From positions 1,161,052-1,225,051 of the forward strand of contig NZ_CP083985.1 in assembly GCF_020172665.1 (NCBI RefSeq): DNA of 64,000 nt, in the 5' to 3' direction. Source of the DNA: [Mycobacterium] zoologicum. Lineage in GTDB: Bacteria > Actinomycetota > Actinomycetes > Mycobacteriales > Mycobacteriaceae. The notes beneath the pieces are model-generated. The model was not told the origin of the DNA, made no database searches, and saw only the letters and a program-made list of their open reading frames with translations. The translations under genes and the position numbers were made by a program. This document shows positions 63,294 to 64,000 of this stretch, piece by piece (the stretch's first letter is position 1; each line of letters starts with the position of its first letter).

Positions 63294-63336
63294 GCGAGAC
63301 CTTCGGTCGACATGGCCAATCGTCCGAAGGTCTCGC
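63294..63336. repeat. Perfect 13-bp inverted repeat upstream of the ATPase
   Basis: GCGAGACCTTCGG (63294-63306) and CCGAAGGTCTCGC (63324-63336) are perfect reverse complements separated by 17 bases. The structure starts 42 bases ahead of the ATPase start codon on that strand, so it could be a leader hairpin or an operator. No T-run follows it. It is one of the strongest dyads in the window. Confidence 0.75.
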
Positions 63337-63542
63337 TCGCGGAATGTCCTGGGTCCGCTGAATGACCGGGCGGGTCGGGCCCGCCGTACTGACGACCATT
63401 CACATCCGCCACCTGGCGGTTAGGAACTACTCCCCTTCGCCACCGAAGCTAGCCGCGCATTGCGGCGGGCGGCTGAACGCCGACGAGACCCCACTTGAAA
63501 TATGGGTGAACTCAATCGATTTCATCCGACCGGCGGTACCGG

Positions 63543-63733
63543 TTACCGCTCGCGCACCCACTCATCGTAGAACGGCGGCATCGCTGAGGCCCGCGAGGTG
63601 AACTTCTGGATTCGTCAAGCCCGAACACGTTGCCGGTACTGGACAGGTCCATCCGCGCGCAGAACGCGCGACCGGATCCGGTGACGATCACCGCGCGGAC
63701 CGCATCGTCGTCATTGACCTCGACGAAGGTGCG
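63543..63733 (-). pseudogene. Internally deleted copy of the enoyl-CoA hydratase gene
   Basis: Reading leftwards on the reverse strand, a segment encoding RTFVEVNDDDAVRAVIVTGS and on to GNVFGLDES (about 41 residues, two differences from the intact gene at 58396) joins directly to the C-terminal end KFTSRASAMPPFYDEWVRER and a stop, out of frame. About 190 codons of the middle and the first ~38 codons are missing. The junction is near 63605-63611. It is a non-functional paralogue fragment. Confidence 0.85.
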
Positions 63734-63790
63734 ACAATGCAAGCGGTGAGAGGTGGAAGGATGGGATTTGAGAAACGAAAGGTGGATCAG

Positions 63791-63874
63791 GTGACCGAAA
63801 CGTTGCGCGCCTTGGCCGGACTGCCCGCCGAACCGCCGAGTCTTCGAGATTCCGCGCTCATCCTGGTTGATTGG
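63791..63874 (+). pseudogene. N-terminal fragment of an isochorismatase-family gene
   Basis: From a GTG at 63791 the frame reads VTETLRALAGLPAEPPSLRD and SALILVDW, closely resembling the start of isochorismatase-family hydrolases (LRAL.GLPAEP..L.DSALILID). After about 28 codons the similarity ends and the frame runs into sequence antisense to the next gene. It is a truncated remnant. Confidence 0.5.
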
Positions 63875-63906
63875 AGGAATAGTCAAATCCTGTGGATCGG
63901 GGGTCG

Positions 63907-64000
63907 TCAGGCGACCTCGGACACCGGAGTGTCGGGCGAGGGTTCCGGGGTGATGTCGACCGGCCGTTCGAGGAGCTTGCCCTTGTGGAACAGCGCGCCC
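63907..64000 (-). CDS. C-terminal end of an unidentified gene
   Basis: Thirty residues ending LERPVDITPEPSPDTPVSEVA and a TGA at 63907-63909 are visible; the rest lies beyond the window. The opening GALFHKGKL and the Pro/Asp-rich tail do not identify a family. The gene may belong to the disrupted region that also holds the two gene fragments. Confidence 0.5.
   Translation of the reverse strand, partial: GALFHKGKLLERPVDITPEPSPDTPVSEVA

Overview
The window is high-GC actinobacterial DNA from a mycobacterium (Mycobacterium sensu lato, probably an environmental Mycolicibacterium-type species). The evidence is the gene order, which follows the M. tuberculosis Rv1085c-Rv1131 segment with insertions and losses: hemolysin III / Z-prenyl synthase, coaA, glyA, desA2, phoH2, polysaccharide deacetylase, fum, glpX, a DUF4245 gene, 3-beta-HSD, xseB-xseA, ispH, a DUF6542 gene, ychF, a cyclase, alpha/beta hydrolases, prpR and prpDC. 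Frequent GTG starts, 4-base GTGA/ATGA stop-start overlaps and probable leaderless promoters also fit. No rRNA, tRNA, CRISPR array or prophage was seen.

Layout. 1-15761: a secreted DUF1214-like protein (cut by the window edge), a PucR regulator, isoprenoid and membrane genes, coaA, a DUF885 peptidase-like protein, glyA, desA2, the phoAT-phoH2 pair (the 45-aa phoAT is very small), a polysaccharide deacetylase and a Tat-exported alkyl sulfatase. 15762-17466: an IS110-family insertion sequence with structured flanks. 17467-24530: MFS permease, fum, glpX, DUF4245, AI-2E-type permease, epimerase and DUF1876. 24629-31602: a signalling block. A zinc-ribbon/cyclase/AAA/TPR protein is translationally coupled to a giant LuxR-type ATPase regulator, and is followed by two small unknown genes whose upstream regions share one motif architecture. 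31607-38225: conserved core (3-beta-HSD, xseAB, lipid-droplet protein, ispH, DUF6542, ychF). 38317-40236: relBE and mazEF toxin-antitoxin modules flanking an arr rifamycin ADP-ribosyltransferase. 40226-46831: redox, hydrolase, cyclase, acyltransferase-like and DoxX genes. 46783-51895: the methylcitrate cycle (prpR, prpD-prpB-prpC). 51922-59274: a lipid/sterol-type catabolic block (acyl-CoA dehydrogenase, P450, TetR, DUF3556 under a KstR-type box, GntR, sterol desaturase-like, enoyl-CoA hydratase). 59302-64000: a very large CtpI-like P-type ATPase, then a graveyard holding an internally deleted second copy of the enoyl-CoA hydratase and an isochorismatase fragment.

Functionally the window combines propionyl-CoA disposal (prpDBC) with two KstR-type sites (3-beta-HSD and DUF3556 genes), which fits sterol or branched-lipid use. 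The best candidates for undescribed biology are the cyclase/LuxR block with its twin motif-controlled small genes, the structured non-coding ends of the IS110 element, the KstR-box DUF3556 gene, and the rearranged right end with a perfect 13-bp inverted repeat ahead of the ATPase. All assignments come from reading the sequence and recalling families; no database search was run.
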